NCBI GenBank assembly: GCA_016717705.1
Contig: JADKFD010000016.1
Span: 41,200 to 105,199 of the forward strand
Length of the DNA: 64,000 nucleotides
Source: Rhodanobacteraceae bacterium
Lineage (GTDB): Bacteria > Pseudomonadota > Gammaproteobacteria > Xanthomonadales > SZUA-5
Direction: 5' to 3'
Below are positions 19,550 to 31,622 of this stretch, piece after piece (within the stretch, counting starts at the first letter, position 1; each line of letters begins with the position of its first letter). The position numbers and the translations under genes are program-made. The notes beneath the pieces are model-generated. The model saw nothing but the letters and a program-made list of their open reading frames with translations, made no database searches and was not told the origin of the DNA.

Positions 19550-22246
19550 TCACCGCCTGGCGGCTTCCCCCGCACCCGCTCCGGTAGGCAAGACCACGAT
19601 GAAACGGGCGCCGACGCCGGGCTCACCGATGGCGCGTACGGTGCCGCCATGGCGTTCCACCAGACGCCGCACGATGGCCAGTCCCATGCCGGTGCCCTCG
19701 TGCTCGCTGCGCGAATGCAGGCGCTTGAACGGATTGAAGATCTGCTCGGCGAATCTGGTTTCGAAGCCGATGCCGTTGTCGACGAATTCAAGCTGCACTG
19801 CCGCCTCATCGCCCAAGGTCGCGGGCGCGCAGGAAATGCGTATCTCCGGGATACGCTCGGGGCTGCGGAACTGGAGCGCATTTCCGAGCAGATTCTGGAA
19901 CAGCTGCCGCATCTGCAGCGCGTCCGCGACGATCGCAGGGAGTTCTGGAACCAGGATACGGGCATGGGTGAACTCGATTTGTGCATCCAGATCCGTCAGG
20001 ACCTCGCGCCAGATCCGCATCAGGTTGACCTGGGTGGATGGCCGTGCGCCAGTCGCGATCCGCGAGTATTCCAGCAGATCGTCGATCAGTGACTGCATCC
20101 GCGCCGCGGCCCGGCTCATGCGATCCAGGTAGTCGCGCGCGGAGTCGTCCAGTTGCTGTCGATGGCGGGTCACCAGCAGTTCGGAGAAGGTGCGGATCTT
20201 GCGCAGCGGCTCCTGTAAATCATGCGACGCGACGTATGCGAACTCTTCCAGTTCGTGATTGCGGCGACCGAGCTCAATCAACGACCGCTGCAGTGCAAGC
20301 TTGGACTCGCGTCGCTCGGTGATGTCCATGACCATGCCAAGGTGGCGCACGGGTCGCTCGGCGGAATCGAATTCGACCACTCCGCGCTCATACATCCAGC
20401 GCAGCATCCCATCGGGCCGGCGGATGCGGTACTCGACGTTGATCAGCGGCTGCGAGGCGCACGCCTCCGCCGTCGCCGCCAGCAGGATCGGCTGATCTTC
20501 GGCCAGGACAAACGCGTAGAAGTGCTCAAGCGTTCCGCGGAATTCCGCGGGAGCGATTCCGAACAACGCGCAGGTTGCATCGGACCAGAGCAGCAGGTTG
20601 CTGCCGATATCGAAACTCCAGCTGCCCATCTGGCCGATGCGCTGGGCGTTTTCCAACAGGACCGACTGTTCCCTCCGCGCCTCCTCCTCCCGCTTCCGTG
20701 CGCTGATGTCGTGGCAGGTGCCCAAGGCTCGCAATGGTCGCCCGGCCTCGTCTGTGGATACCTGCCAGCGCTCCTCGACGTACTTGACCTGCCCATCGTG
20801 CAGCAACAAGCGGTGCTCCAGTACTCCCGTCCGCGCTTCGCTCAGAGATCGAACGAAGGCCGCATCGACGAAGGCTCGATCGTCCGGATGCACCAGGTCC
20901 AGAAAGCGCGCGTGCGTGGGAACGAAGGTGTCCGGATCAACGCCGAAGATTCGATAGGTCTGCTCCGACCAGTTGACCGCGCCGCTAGCCGCGTCGGTCT
21001 CCCAACTGCCGAGTCCGGCGACTTGTTGCGCTTCCACGAGTCGCGCGCGTTCGCGATCCAGACCCTCCTCTTGCGCCAGTGCATCCAGCGCAATCGAGAG
21101 ATCGGTGGCGGCCGCGGCAAGCAGTCCGATCTCCTGCTCCTGAAAGAAGTCCACTTCGGCGGCGTAGACACTGAGCGCCCCGATCGGCCTGCCCCTGGAG
21201 TTGATCGCAAACGTGGCGCGGCTCCGAAAGCCGCGGGCCGTCAGCATCTCGCGCGAGTCCTGCGTGTCCGGGTTCGCCAGGATGTCGTTACAGATGCTCG
21301 AATCCTCACCGTACGGAATGCAGCCGGCGTTGAGGTCCGCAGAGTACCCATCGGCACCTGCGCGATTGCCGCCGAGAATCCCCAGATCATCGCCCCAGGA
21401 CGCGACCGGCTGCAGATGGTTGGCTTCGGGCGTGAGCCAGCAACCGATCCAGGCCATGCGCATGCCGCCTTGTTCGACCAACTCACGACAGACGCGGTCC
21501 AGAAGTTGCTGGCGCGATCCGGCGCGAACGATCGCCTGGCTGACCGCGGTACGGGCGACGTGCAGACGGCGCAATCGATCGATCTCGGCTTGGCGCGCCT
21601 GTCGCTCGCGGATGTCACGCAGAAACATCGTGCGCGAAGTACCGTGTTCGCCCGCAGATTGGGAGATCGACGCTTCGATCGGAATCTCGCTGCCATCGGC
21701 GCGCCGAGCATGCAGAACGAGGCCGGTTCCGGTCGCCCCATCCACCTGATCCGGAATGAAGTCTGTTATCGGCCTGCCGACCGCGGATGCGGCACGGCAA
21801 CTGAACATCTGCTCCGCAGCGCCGTTGAAGCGCAGGATCCGCCGCTCACGGTCCACCGCCACGATGGCATCCATCGCGGTGTTGATGATCTCGGCCAGTT
21901 GCGCCTCGCTGGCATGCAATGCCAGCGCCTGTGCACGAGTTGCCGCATGACCGAGCTCAATGGCACGGAAGGCGCGGCGCAGCAGGACCAGCAACAGGGC
22001 CGCGGTGAGGGCGACGAACGCGAGACCCTTGTAAACGCTCCACTTGATGATGTCTGCAGGATGTTCGAGCAGCAGCGCCAGGACCCAGTCGGATCCATAG
22101 ATCCACAGCGCTGCAAACGCCAGGTAGCTGCCAACCACGTGCCAGGCGCCAGGCGATCCCGGGCCCGGTTTGACGCGCACCGGCGTGCCCTGTTCGGCGG
22201 TTTGGTCCGAATCTGATCGCGACGACTGGCTGCTGGAGGTCTTCAT
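19550..22246 (-). CDS. Membrane multi-PAS/GAF sensor histidine kinase
   Basis: An 898-residue kinase. Two membrane helices (about 35-60 and 70-91) resemble the widespread two-helix anchor of PAS kinases. A PAS domain follows (115-215), then a GAF domain (230-390), two more PAS domains (405-515 and 530-645), a HisKA box EEFAYVASHDLQEPLR with His675 of the phytochrome-related type, and an ATPase domain (LLGNALQF, VDNGIGFE, GTGMGLAIV). No receiver is fused. The PAS domains lack the LOV cysteine motif, so its stimulus is unknown. ATG at 22246 is preferred to a TTG at 22282; neither has a clear ribosome binding site. It is the first gene of the kinase-kinase-receiver operon. Confidence 0.88.
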   Translation of the reverse strand: MKTSSSQSSRSDSDQTAEQGTPVRVKPGPGSPGAWHVVGSYLAFAALWIYGSDWVLALLLEHPADIIKWSVYKGLAFVALTAALLLVLLRRAFRAIELGHAATRAQALALHASEAQLAEIINTAMDAIVAVDRERRILRFNGAAEQMFSCRAASAVGRPITDFIPDQVDGATGTGLVLHARRADGSEIPIEASISQSAGEHGTSRTMFLRDIRERQARQAEIDRLRRLHVARTAVSQAIVRAGSRQQLLDRVCRELVEQGGMRMAWIGCWLTPEANHLQPVASWGDDLGILGGNRAGADGYSADLNAGCIPYGEDSSICNDILANPDTQDSREMLTARGFRSRATFAINSRGRPIGALSVYAAEVDFFQEQEIGLLAAAATDLSIALDALAQEEGLDRERARLVEAQQVAGLGSWETDAASGAVNWSEQTYRIFGVDPDTFVPTHARFLDLVHPDDRAFVDAAFVRSLSEARTGVLEHRLLLHDGQVKYVEERWQVSTDEAGRPLRALGTCHDISARKREEEARREQSVLLENAQRIGQMGSWSFDIGSNLLLWSDATCALFGIAPAEFRGTLEHFYAFVLAEDQPILLAATAEACASQPLINVEYRIRRPDGMLRWMYERGVVEFDSAERPVRHLGMVMDITERRESKLALQRSLIELGRRNHELEEFAYVASHDLQEPLRKIRTFSELLVTRHRQQLDDSARDYLDRMSRAAARMQSLIDDLLEYSRIATGARPSTQVNLMRIWREVLTDLDAQIEFTHARILVPELPAIVADALQMRQLFQNLLGNALQFRSPERIPEIRISCAPATLGDEAAVQLEFVDNGIGFETRFAEQIFNPFKRLHSRSEHEGTGMGLAIVRRLVERHGGTVRAIGEPGVGARFIVVLPTGAGAGEAARR

Positions 22247-22370
22247 CGTCGCGATGCGAAAAAATGCCGCACCCGCCTTCAACTACGCGTCGGGAATGCA
22301 TTGTGCGGCGCATCGCCGCCCCGATCAACCACCGCGAATGTCGTGCCGGATGCAGGCGCCGGCGACGAAG

Positions 22371-22401
22371 CAGGTCACGTCGACTTGGTCGACGCGACCT
22401 G
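22371..22401 (-). terminator. Strong hairpin after metK
   Basis: CAGGTCGCGTCGAC and GTCGACGTGACCTG pair over about 14 positions with one or no mismatch around a 3-base loop, 15 bases past the metK stop. No T-run follows, so Rho-assisted or 3'-end-protecting function is possible. Confidence 0.6.
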
Positions 22402-22415
22402 CCATCGCGAGCGGG

Positions 22416-23666
<1,251 letters not shown>

Positions 23667-23706
23667 CAGCAGTCCTAAGTCAGGGCAACAAGGCGAAAGG
23701 CCGCGG

Positions 23707-23756
23707 ATCATACCCGTCGCCGCCTTGACGCGCACCTAACGGACGTTTAGACGGCC
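23707..23756 (-). promoter_or_regulatory. Putative metK promoter with MetJ-like box
   Basis: On the minus strand a TATGAT -10 box lies at 23712-23707, with no good -35. Upstream at 23741-23756, GGACGTTT-AGACGGCC is a tandem pair that matches 12 of 16 positions of the enterobacterial MetJ operator (AGACGTCT twice). Whether this organism has MetJ cannot be told here. Confidence 0.35.
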
Positions 23757-23863
23757 ACAGGCCGGATGCCCGATGTATTCGACTGATGACGCATTGACGC
23801 TGCGCCAAGCGGATCCTAAGATCGCGTGCTCATGCTGCAGTGCAGCAACAAGGAACCATAGTC

Positions 23864-24605
23864 ATGGCTGAGAATCGTGAACGACTGGCGGTCGTCACCG
23901 GCGGCATCGGTGGCCTCGGAACAGAGATCTGTCGACACCTGGCGCGCTCCGGCCGTCGCGTGGTGGCTGCGGATCTCGATCTGCAGCCCGAACGTGTAGA
24001 CAGCTTTCGCCAGTCGCTGGCGGAATTCAATGGCCAGATCCGCTTCGAGCCGCTGAACGTCGCCGATTTCGACGATTGCGCCGAGTTCGCGCAGCGCGTG
24101 CAACAGCACCACGGCGCGGTCGACATCCTGGTCAACGCCGCCGGCATCACCCGCGACACGACCTTGCGCAAGATGGACGCCAATCACTGGAACGACGTCA
24201 TGCGCGTCAATCTGGATGGCGTGTTCAACCTGTCGCGGCAGTTCGTCGACGGCATGTGCGATCGCAATTTCGGGCGCATCGTCAACATCAGCTCGGTCAA
24301 TGGCCAGACCGGCCAGTTCGGGCAGACCAATTACTCGGCGGCCAAGGCCGGCATGCATGGCTTCACCATGGCGCTGGCCCGCGAGGTCGCGCGCAAGGGC
24401 GTCACCGTCAACTCGGTATCCCCGGGCTACTGCAAGACCGCGATGGTGATGCAGATCGCCGAACCGATCCGCAACGAGATCATTGCCAAGATCCCGGTCG
24501 GCCGCCTCGGCGAGCCCTCCGACATCGCCCGTGTGGTCGATTTCCTCAGCGCCGAAGACGCCGGCTTCATCACCGGCGCCAATGTGCCGGTGAATGGCGG
24601 CTATT

Positions 24606-24616
<11 letters not shown>
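23864..24616 (+). CDS. phaB: SDR-family acetoacetyl-CoA reductase (PhaB/FabG-like)
   Basis: A 250-residue short-chain dehydrogenase. It has an altered cofactor glycine motif (TGGIGGLGTEI), NAAGI, the catalytic serine (NISSVNGQ) and YSAAKAG with catalytic Tyr and Lys, plus SPGYCKTAMV. The run NVNGQTGQFGQTNYSAAKAG resembles PhaB, which reduces acetoacetyl-CoA to 3-hydroxybutyryl-CoA with NADPH, but FabG-like 3-oxoacyl reductases are close. No phaA or phaC is adjacent, so use in polyhydroxyalkanoate synthesis is only suggested. ATG at 23864 follows AAGGAA. Its last 11 bases overlap the end of the convergent DAHP synthase gene. Confidence 0.8.
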
Positions 24617-26093
<1,477 letters not shown>

Positions 26094-26142
26094 TCGTTCC
26101 TTCCTCAACACCTTGCAGACCCCTGTTCGGAAACGCGCGCAG

Positions 26143-26664
26143 TCAGCGCGCCATTGCCCCGCGCCCGGGCGGAAACACTGCGAGCGCGATCATGCCAGCG
26201 CTCATCAGTACGAATGACGCAAACGTCCACACTGGCATGCTGAATCCGAGGAACACCCAATCGATGTTGGCGCATTCACCCGAAGTCATCATGACGGTTT
26301 TCAACAGATTGCCCAGTGGAAAGTTCTCCCACATGTAGTCCAGCGGCGGCGCGCACGAGGGCACCTGGTCCTTGGGCAAGGATTGCAGCCAGACATGGCG
26401 ACCGGCAATGGCGGCCCCCAGTCCGGTCGCCAGCAATCCAAGCACGGCGTAGACGCGGATGCCCCAACCGGATGGACCGTGCAGAGCTCCGAGGACACAA
26501 ATCACCGCGAAAAGGATGACCGCTGCACGCTGGAACATGCACAGGGGGCACGGTACCAGACCCAGCACGTGCTCGGCATACGCCGCGTAGGCGATCAAGC
26601 AAACACACAGAAGCGCAAAAGCGCCAAACACCTTTCGTGAGGTCAACTGACCCAATCCCAGCAT
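26143..26664 (-). CDS. dsbB: Disulphide bond formation protein DsbB
   Basis: Inner-membrane quinone reductase of 173 residues that reoxidises DsbA. Four hydrophobic helices are visible, with the first redox pair in VPCPLCMFQ and the second pair as the cysteines of SCAPPLDY and SGEC, as in the family. ATG at 26664 gives MLGLGQLTSRKVFG. Longer in-frame starts upstream run into the rplQ terminator side and lack similarity. The class II DAHP synthase gene starts 50 bp downstream on the same strand, perhaps co-transcribed by chance. Confidence 0.92.
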   Translation of the reverse strand: MLGLGQLTSRKVFGAFALLCVCLIAYAAYAEHVLGLVPCPLCMFQRAAVILFAVICVLGALHGPSGWGIRVYAVLGLLATGLGAAIAGRHVWLQSLPKDQVPSCAPPLDYMWENFPLGNLLKTVMMTSGECANIDWVFLGFSMPVWTFASFVLMSAGMIALAVFPPGRGAMAR

Positions 26665-26804
26665 GACTCGCCCCACCCGATCCCATGATTGAAGCGACTT
26701 CGACCGCCGAAGCGAGCAAAGGTTTCCCTCCAGCACGCAGGTTCTGGCGCATCTGACGCCGTTGAATTCCGAGTGTAACCCGAAAGTCATGGAATGCTGC
26801 AACG

Positions 26805-26839
26805 CAAAAAACGAAGGCCGCCCAGTGGGCGGCCTTCGT
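26805..26839 (-). terminator. Intrinsic terminator of the alpha operon
   Basis: GAAGGCCGCCC and GGGCGGCCTTC make a perfect 11-bp stem with a 3-base loop, followed on the minus strand by GTTTTTTG, 24 bases past the rplQ stop. It ends the long ribosomal transcript. Confidence 0.93.
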
Positions 26840-26862
26840 CAGAACTGCGGGTCCGAATTGCC

Positions 26863-27252
26863 TCAGGCGTCGGCGGCAACCGCTGCGGACTTCTGCGGCC
26901 GATCCACCAGCTCGACGTACGCCATCGGCGCGTTGTCGCCAGCGCGGAAACCGCACTTGAGGATGCGCAGGTAGCCGCCCGGACGCGAGCGATAGCGCGG
27001 GCCGAGTTCGACGAACAGCTTGCCGACCACCGCCTTGTCGCGCAGCCGGTCGAAGGCCAGACGGCGATTGCTCAGACCGTCGACCTTTGCCAGTGTCAGC
27101 AACGGCTCCGCAAAGCGGCGCAGCTCCTTGGCTTTCGGCAGCGTGGTCTTGATCAGCTCGTGCTGAAACAGCGAGTTGATCATGTTCTGGAACATGGCTT
27201 TGCGGTGGGAACTGGTGCGCGCAAATGCGCGTCCGGCATTACGATGACGCAT
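26863..27252 (-). CDS. rplQ: 50S ribosomal protein L17
   Basis: L17, 129 residues, near the exit tunnel of the large subunit. The start MRHRNAGRAFARTSSHRKAM matches the family. Last gene of the alpha operon, 15 bp after rpoA and directly before the terminator. Confidence 0.97.
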   Translation of the reverse strand: MRHRNAGRAFARTSSHRKAMFQNMINSLFQHELIKTTLPKAKELRRFAEPLLTLAKVDGLSNRRLAFDRLRDKAVVGKLFVELGPRYRSRPGGYLRILKCGFRAGDNAPMAYVELVDRPQKSAAVAADA

Positions 27253-27267
27253 GGCAAATCTCCTTGA

Positions 27268-28263
27268 TCAGCCGCCAAAACCGCTGGTGGCGAGGCCCGG
27301 CGGCGGCCAGTTTTCGAGTTTCATGCCGAGCGACAACCCGCGCGCGGCCAATACATCCTTGATCTCGGTCAGTGACTTCTTGCCGAGGTTCGGAGTCTTC
27401 AGCAACTCCACTTCGGTGCGCTGAATCAGGTCACCGATGTAGTAGATGCTCTCGGCCTTCAGGCAATTGGCCGACCGCACCGTCAGCTCCAGATCATCGA
27501 TCGGGCGCAACAGGATCGGATCAACCTCGGCGCGACCCGCCACCGGGCGCTCTTCAGCGCGGCGACTGACGTCGACGAACGCACCCAGCTGGTCAACCAG
27601 AATGCCGGCTGCCTGCTTGACCGCGTCGACCGCATCGACAGTCCCATCGGTCTCGACGTCCAGCACCAGCTTGTCCAGATCGGTGCGCTGCTCGACACGG
27701 GCACTCTCGACCGTGTAAGCCACCCGACGGATCGGCGAATACGTCGCATCGATCTGCAGGCGTCCAATCGGACGAGCTTCGTCTTCCGGCATCCGACGGC
27801 TGCTGGCAGCCTCGTAACCGACACCCTTGGCGACCTTCAGGCGCATCGACAAGGACACGTCCTTGGTGAGCGTGCAGATCACCAGATCCGGGCTGACGAT
27901 CTCGACGTTGTGATCGGTGGTGATATCACCTGCCGTCACCGCGCCGCGGCCCTTGCGGCTGAGGTGAACCGTGGTCTGCTCGACATTGTGCAGACGCACC
28001 GCCACGTCCTTCAGGTTCAACAAAATCTCGACGACGTCCTCCTGGACGCCCTCGATCGTGCTGTACTCGTGCAGCACACCATCAATCTCGACTTCCGTGA
28101 TTGCAGCCCCCGGAATGGACGACAGCAGCACACGTCGCAGCGCGTTGCCCAAAGTGTGGCCGAAACCCCGTTCCAGCGGCTCGAGCACGACTCGCGCACG
28201 CCGTTCGCCGGCATTCTCGACCACCAGATTATGGGGACGCAGCAAGCTCGTTGCAGACGTCAT
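27268..28263 (-). CDS. rpoA: RNA polymerase alpha subunit
   Basis: 331 residues. The N-terminal dimerisation domain (EPLERGFGHTLGNALRRVLL) nucleates polymerase assembly. The C-terminal domain (VRSANCLKAESIYYIGDL, then LLKTPNLGKKSLTEI) contacts UP elements and activators. Length and domains are normal. Lies between rpsD and rplQ as in most gammaproteobacteria. Confidence 0.98.
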   Translation of the reverse strand: MTSATSLLRPHNLVVENAGERRARVVLEPLERGFGHTLGNALRRVLLSSIPGAAITEVEIDGVLHEYSTIEGVQEDVVEILLNLKDVAVRLHNVEQTTVHLSRKGRGAVTAGDITTDHNVEIVSPDLVICTLTKDVSLSMRLKVAKGVGYEAASSRRMPEDEARPIGRLQIDATYSPIRRVAYTVESARVEQRTDLDKLVLDVETDGTVDAVDAVKQAAGILVDQLGAFVDVSRRAEERPVAGRAEVDPILLRPIDDLELTVRSANCLKAESIYYIGDLIQRTEVELLKTPNLGKKSLTEIKDVLAARGLSLGMKLENWPPPGLATSGFGG

Positions 28264-28279
28264 GTGAAACCTCGCAGGA

Positions 28280-28906
28280 TTACTTGGAGTAGAGCTCGAC
28301 GATCAAATTTTCATTGATGTCGGCGGACAGATCGCTGCGGTCTGGGAGCTGCTTGAACACGCCCTGAGCCTTCGCGGCATCAACTTCGAGCCAACCCGGG
28401 GCCAGATCCATTTCCTGGCTCAGCGTCAGCGCTTCCTTGACCCGCAACTGTTCCTTGGCGCGATCCGCAAGCGCAACGACGTCGCCGATCTTGACCTGAT
28501 AGGACGGGACGTCGACGAACTTGCCGTTCACCTTGACGCCGCGATGCGCGACCATCTGGCGCGCCTGCGCCCGGGTCACCGCGAAGCCGAGACGGTAGAC
28601 GATGTTGTCCAGTCGGCACTCGAGCAACTGCAGCAGGTTCTCGCCGGTCGCGCCACGGCGACGGCTGGCTTCTGCGTAGTAGCGACGGAACTGCCGCTCG
28701 AGCACACCGTAGATGCGCTTGACCTTCTGCTTCTCGCGCAACTGCACCGAGTAGTCAGAGTTCTTTGCTTTCTTCGCTGCACCGTGCTGGCCGGGCTTCT
28801 GCTCCAGCTTGCACTTCTTGTCGAGCGGGCGGGCCGGGCTCTTCAGAAACAGATCCGTACCCTCGCGGCGCGCGAGTTTGCAGGTGGGTCCAATATAACG
28901 TGCCAT
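28280..28906 (-). CDS. rpsD: 30S ribosomal protein S4
   Basis: 208 residues with the S4 RNA-binding fold (RLDNIVYRLGFAVTRAQARQ). S4 nucleates assembly of the 30S body, and in E. coli it represses this operon translationally. The start MARYIGPTCKLARREG is conserved. Confidence 0.98.
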   Translation of the reverse strand: MARYIGPTCKLARREGTDLFLKSPARPLDKKCKLEQKPGQHGAAKKAKNSDYSVQLREKQKVKRIYGVLERQFRRYYAEASRRRGATGENLLQLLECRLDNIVYRLGFAVTRAQARQMVAHRGVKVNGKFVDVPSYQVKIGDVVALADRAKEQLRVKEALTLSQEMDLAPGWLEVDAAKAQGVFKQLPDRSDLSADINENLIVELYSK

Positions 28907-28924
28907 GACGTCAATCCTCCTTGA

Positions 28925-29323
28925 TTACACGCGACGGCGCTTCGGCGGACGGCAGCCGTTATGCGGAATCGGCGTCACATCCAGAATGTTGGTGACCTTC
29001 AGTCCGAGCGCATTGAGCGCACGCACCGCAGACTCACGACCCGGGCCCGGGCCCTTGATGCGAACCTCAAGCGCCTTGACACCGTACTCCAGCGCCACGC
29101 GACCCGCCTTTTCGGCAGCCACCTGGGCTGCGAACGGCGTGCTCTTGCGTGAGCCGCGGAAGCCGGCGCCGCCTGAGGTCGCCCAACTCAGGGCATTGCC
29201 CTGGCGATCAGTGATGGTGATCACCGTATTGTTGAACGAAGCCTGCACGTGTGCGATGCCATCTGACACCGAGCGCTTGATCTTCTTTTTGGCCTTACCA
29301 GCCGCGGCAGCCGCCTTGCTCAT
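28925..29323 (-). CDS. rpsK: 30S ribosomal protein S11
   Basis: 132 residues, platform protein of the 30S subunit. Conserved HVQASFNNTVITITDRQGN, the GPGPGRESAVRAL loop and the RPPKRRRV end are all present. Confidence 0.98.
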   Translation of the reverse strand: MSKAAAAAGKAKKKIKRSVSDGIAHVQASFNNTVITITDRQGNALSWATSGGAGFRGSRKSTPFAAQVAAEKAGRVALEYGVKALEVRIKGPGPGRESAVRALNALGLKVTNILDVTPIPHNGCRPPKRRRV

Positions 29324-29346
29324 TTTCTAATTCCGTATGAATGTGC

Positions 29347-29703
29347 TTACTTCTTGATCTGCTTGCGCGGGCCTTTACGGGTGCGCGCATTGGTGCGCGT
29401 CCGCTGGCCACGAATCGGCAAACCTTTGCGATGACGCAGACCGCGGTAGCAACCGAGGTCGATCAGGCGCTTGACGCTCATCGCGACTTCGCGGCGCAGG
29501 TCACCTTCGACGGTGAACTTGCCGACTTCGGCGCGAAGACGCTCGACCTCCGCCTCGGAGAGGCTCTTGACCTTGGTCGCCGGATCCACACCAGCGGAAG
29601 CGCAAATCTTGCGCGCGCTGCTGCGGCCCACGCCGTAGATGCTGGTCAAGCCAATCCAGGCATGCTTGTTGACCGGGATGTTGACTCCCGCGATACGTGC
29701 CAT
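29347..29703 (-). CDS. rpsM: 30S ribosomal protein S13
   Basis: 118 residues, head protein at the subunit interface. The start is ATG at 29703 (MARIAGVNIPVNKHAWIG), not the in-frame upstream ATG at 29721. The spacer to secY (about 100 bp) has no room for rpmJ. Confidence 0.97.
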   Translation of the reverse strand: MARIAGVNIPVNKHAWIGLTSIYGVGRSSARKICASAGVDPATKVKSLSEAEVERLRAEVGKFTVEGDLRREVAMSVKRLIDLGCYRGLRHRKGLPIRGQRTRTNARTRKGPRKQIKK

Positions 29704-29806
29704 TTGTAATCTCCACTCCAAGAGCGCGACTGGTGGAACCGCCTATTGTAGCAGCTCCATCCCGAGAATGCGCAAGTTCCTCAAATTCCAAATACGCCGG
29801 ACAGCT

Positions 29807-31153
29807 TTACTTCAGCATTCCGCCACGGCCGACGTTCTTCAGGTTGGCTTTCTTCAACAGGCTGTCGTACTGATGCGACATCAAGTGCGCCTGGATCTGC
29901 GCCATGAAGTCCATCACGACAACCACCACGATCAGCAACGACGTCCCGCCGAAGTAGAACGGCACGTCGAAGTAGATGCGCATGAACTCCGGCAGCAGAC
30001 ACACCGAGACCAGGTAGAGGGCGCCGACCGCGGTCAGTCGAGTCAACACGCCGTCGATGTATTCCGCAGTAGCCTTGCCAGGCCGAATGCCCGGAATCAG
30101 CGCACCCGATTTCTTGAGATTGTCCGCAGTCTCCTGGGCGTTGAACACCATCGCCGTATAGAAGAACGCGAAGAAGAAAATCAGGCTTGCGTACAGCAGC
30201 ATATGCAGCGGCTGCTCGGGCCCCAACATGGCTGCCAGGCGCTGCAGCCACCGCGTGCTCTCGCCGGTGCCGAACCAGGTTGCGGCAGTCGCCGGAAACA
30301 GGATCAGGCTGGAAGCGAAGATCGGCGGGATGACGCCCGACATGTTGAGCTTGAGTGGCAGATGCGAGGACTGGTTCTGGTAGGCCTGCCGTCCCGACAT
30401 TCTTCGCGCATAGTTCACGGTGATACGCCGCTGCGCCCGCTCCATGAACACTACGAATGCGGTCACCACCACGACAATCGCGAGCACCAGAATGATCGAC
30501 AGGAACTGAAGTTGCCCAGTGCTGGCAAGCTCCAGGGTGGTCGCGATCGCGCCCGGGAAACCAGCCACGATACCGGCGAAAATCAAGATCGAGATGCCGT
30601 TGCCGATGCCGCGCTCGGTCACCTGCTCACCCAGCCACATCAGGTACATCGTACCGGCAGTCAAACTGATCACCGCGGTAATCAGGAACCCAACCCTGGG
30701 CGATATCACCACGCTGCCGCCCTGCTGCTGCAAAGCGTAGGCCACGCCGAAACCCTGGAACAGCGACAGCCCGAGCGTGCCCCACCGAGTGTACTTGGTG
30801 AGCGTACGTCGTCCCGCCTCGCCTTCCTTCTTCAGCGCCTGCATCGATGGCAACGCAGTGCCGAGAATCTGCACCACGATGGACGCCGAGATATAAGGCA
30901 TCACGCCGAGCGCGAGTATCGAGAAGCGCTCGAGAGCACCACCCGAGAACATGTTGAACACGTCGATGATGGTTCCGCGCTGCGACTCCATCAGCTTCAG
31001 CATGGCTTCGGGATTGACCCCCGGTACCGGAATGAAGCTGCCTGCGCGGAAAACGATCAACGCACCAAGTACAAAGAGCAGACGCGAACGCAGCTCGGTC
31101 AGACGACCGAGCCCGCCGAGCGCGGAGCCCGCACTGTTCGACGCGTTAGCCAA
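29807..31153 (-). CDS. secY: Preprotein translocase subunit SecY
   Basis: 448-residue channel subunit of the SecYEG translocon with ten hydrophobic helices. It carries the plug region after helix 1 (FRAGSFIPVPGVNPEAM) and the conserved GIGNGISILIFAGI and SALIPGIRPGKATAEYI-type motifs. Last gene of the spc block here, 6 bp after rplO; its partner secE is at 56.7 kb. Confidence 0.98.
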   Translation of the reverse strand: MANASNSAGSALGGLGRLTELRSRLLFVLGALIVFRAGSFIPVPGVNPEAMLKLMESQRGTIIDVFNMFSGGALERFSILALGVMPYISASIVVQILGTALPSMQALKKEGEAGRRTLTKYTRWGTLGLSLFQGFGVAYALQQQGGSVVISPRVGFLITAVISLTAGTMYLMWLGEQVTERGIGNGISILIFAGIVAGFPGAIATTLELASTGQLQFLSIILVLAIVVVVTAFVVFMERAQRRITVNYARRMSGRQAYQNQSSHLPLKLNMSGVIPPIFASSLILFPATAATWFGTGESTRWLQRLAAMLGPEQPLHMLLYASLIFFFAFFYTAMVFNAQETADNLKKSGALIPGIRPGKATAEYIDGVLTRLTAVGALYLVSVCLLPEFMRIYFDVPFYFGGTSLLIVVVVVMDFMAQIQAHLMSHQYDSLLKKANLKNVGRGGMLK

Positions 31154-31159
31154 GAGTGT

Positions 31160-31595
31160 TTACTCCACCGATCCGCCGGCTGCGAGGATGGCCGCCTTCG
31201 CGCCTTCCGTGCAGGCGACACCACGAACGGTCAACGCGCGGGTAACTTCGCCCTGCTTGACCAGCTTGGCGCGCTTGATGTCGCCGCTGATGATGCCGGC
31301 GGCCACCAAGGACGCCAGGTCAACCACGTCTCCGGCAACCTTCACCAGGCGGTACAGCAACACCTCGGCGGCATCAGCAGACTTCTTGGAACGGAAGCCA
31401 ACCTTCGGCAAGCGACGCTGCAACGGCATCTGGCCGCCTTCGAAGCCAGCCTTGATCTTGCCCCTTGCCGGTACGGGCGTACGAACCCTTGTGACCTCGG
31501 CCGCAAGTCTTGCCGAGCGTGGAGCCGATACCACGACCCACGCGACGACCTTCCTTCTTGCTGCCTTCGGCCGGCTTGATTGTATTCAGTCTCAC
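31160..31595 (-). CDS. rplO: 50S ribosomal protein L15 (one frame break)
   Basis: The N-terminal frame MRLNTIKPAEGSKKEG...GSYARTGKG (from 31595) and the C-terminal frame KIKAGFEGGQMPLQRRLPKVG (to 31160) join if one base is removed from the GGGG run on the minus strand at 31461-31464. That gives the expected 144 residues. L15 is a late-assembly protein and its loss is normally very harmful, and every neighbour is intact, so a sequencing indel is far more likely than a pseudogene. Confidence 0.92.
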
Positions 31596-31622
31596 GATGA
31601 CTTCTCCACGCGATCGTCAGGC

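Noticed and set aside
29639..31579. A 646-codon plus-strand frame opposite secY
   Set aside because: It is antisense to SecY and rplO, with composition typical of a shadow frame.
31160..31595. Programmed frameshifting in rplO
   Set aside because: There is no slippery heptamer with downstream structure of the known kind, and L15 is not known to use frameshifting. A homopolymer miscount explains it.
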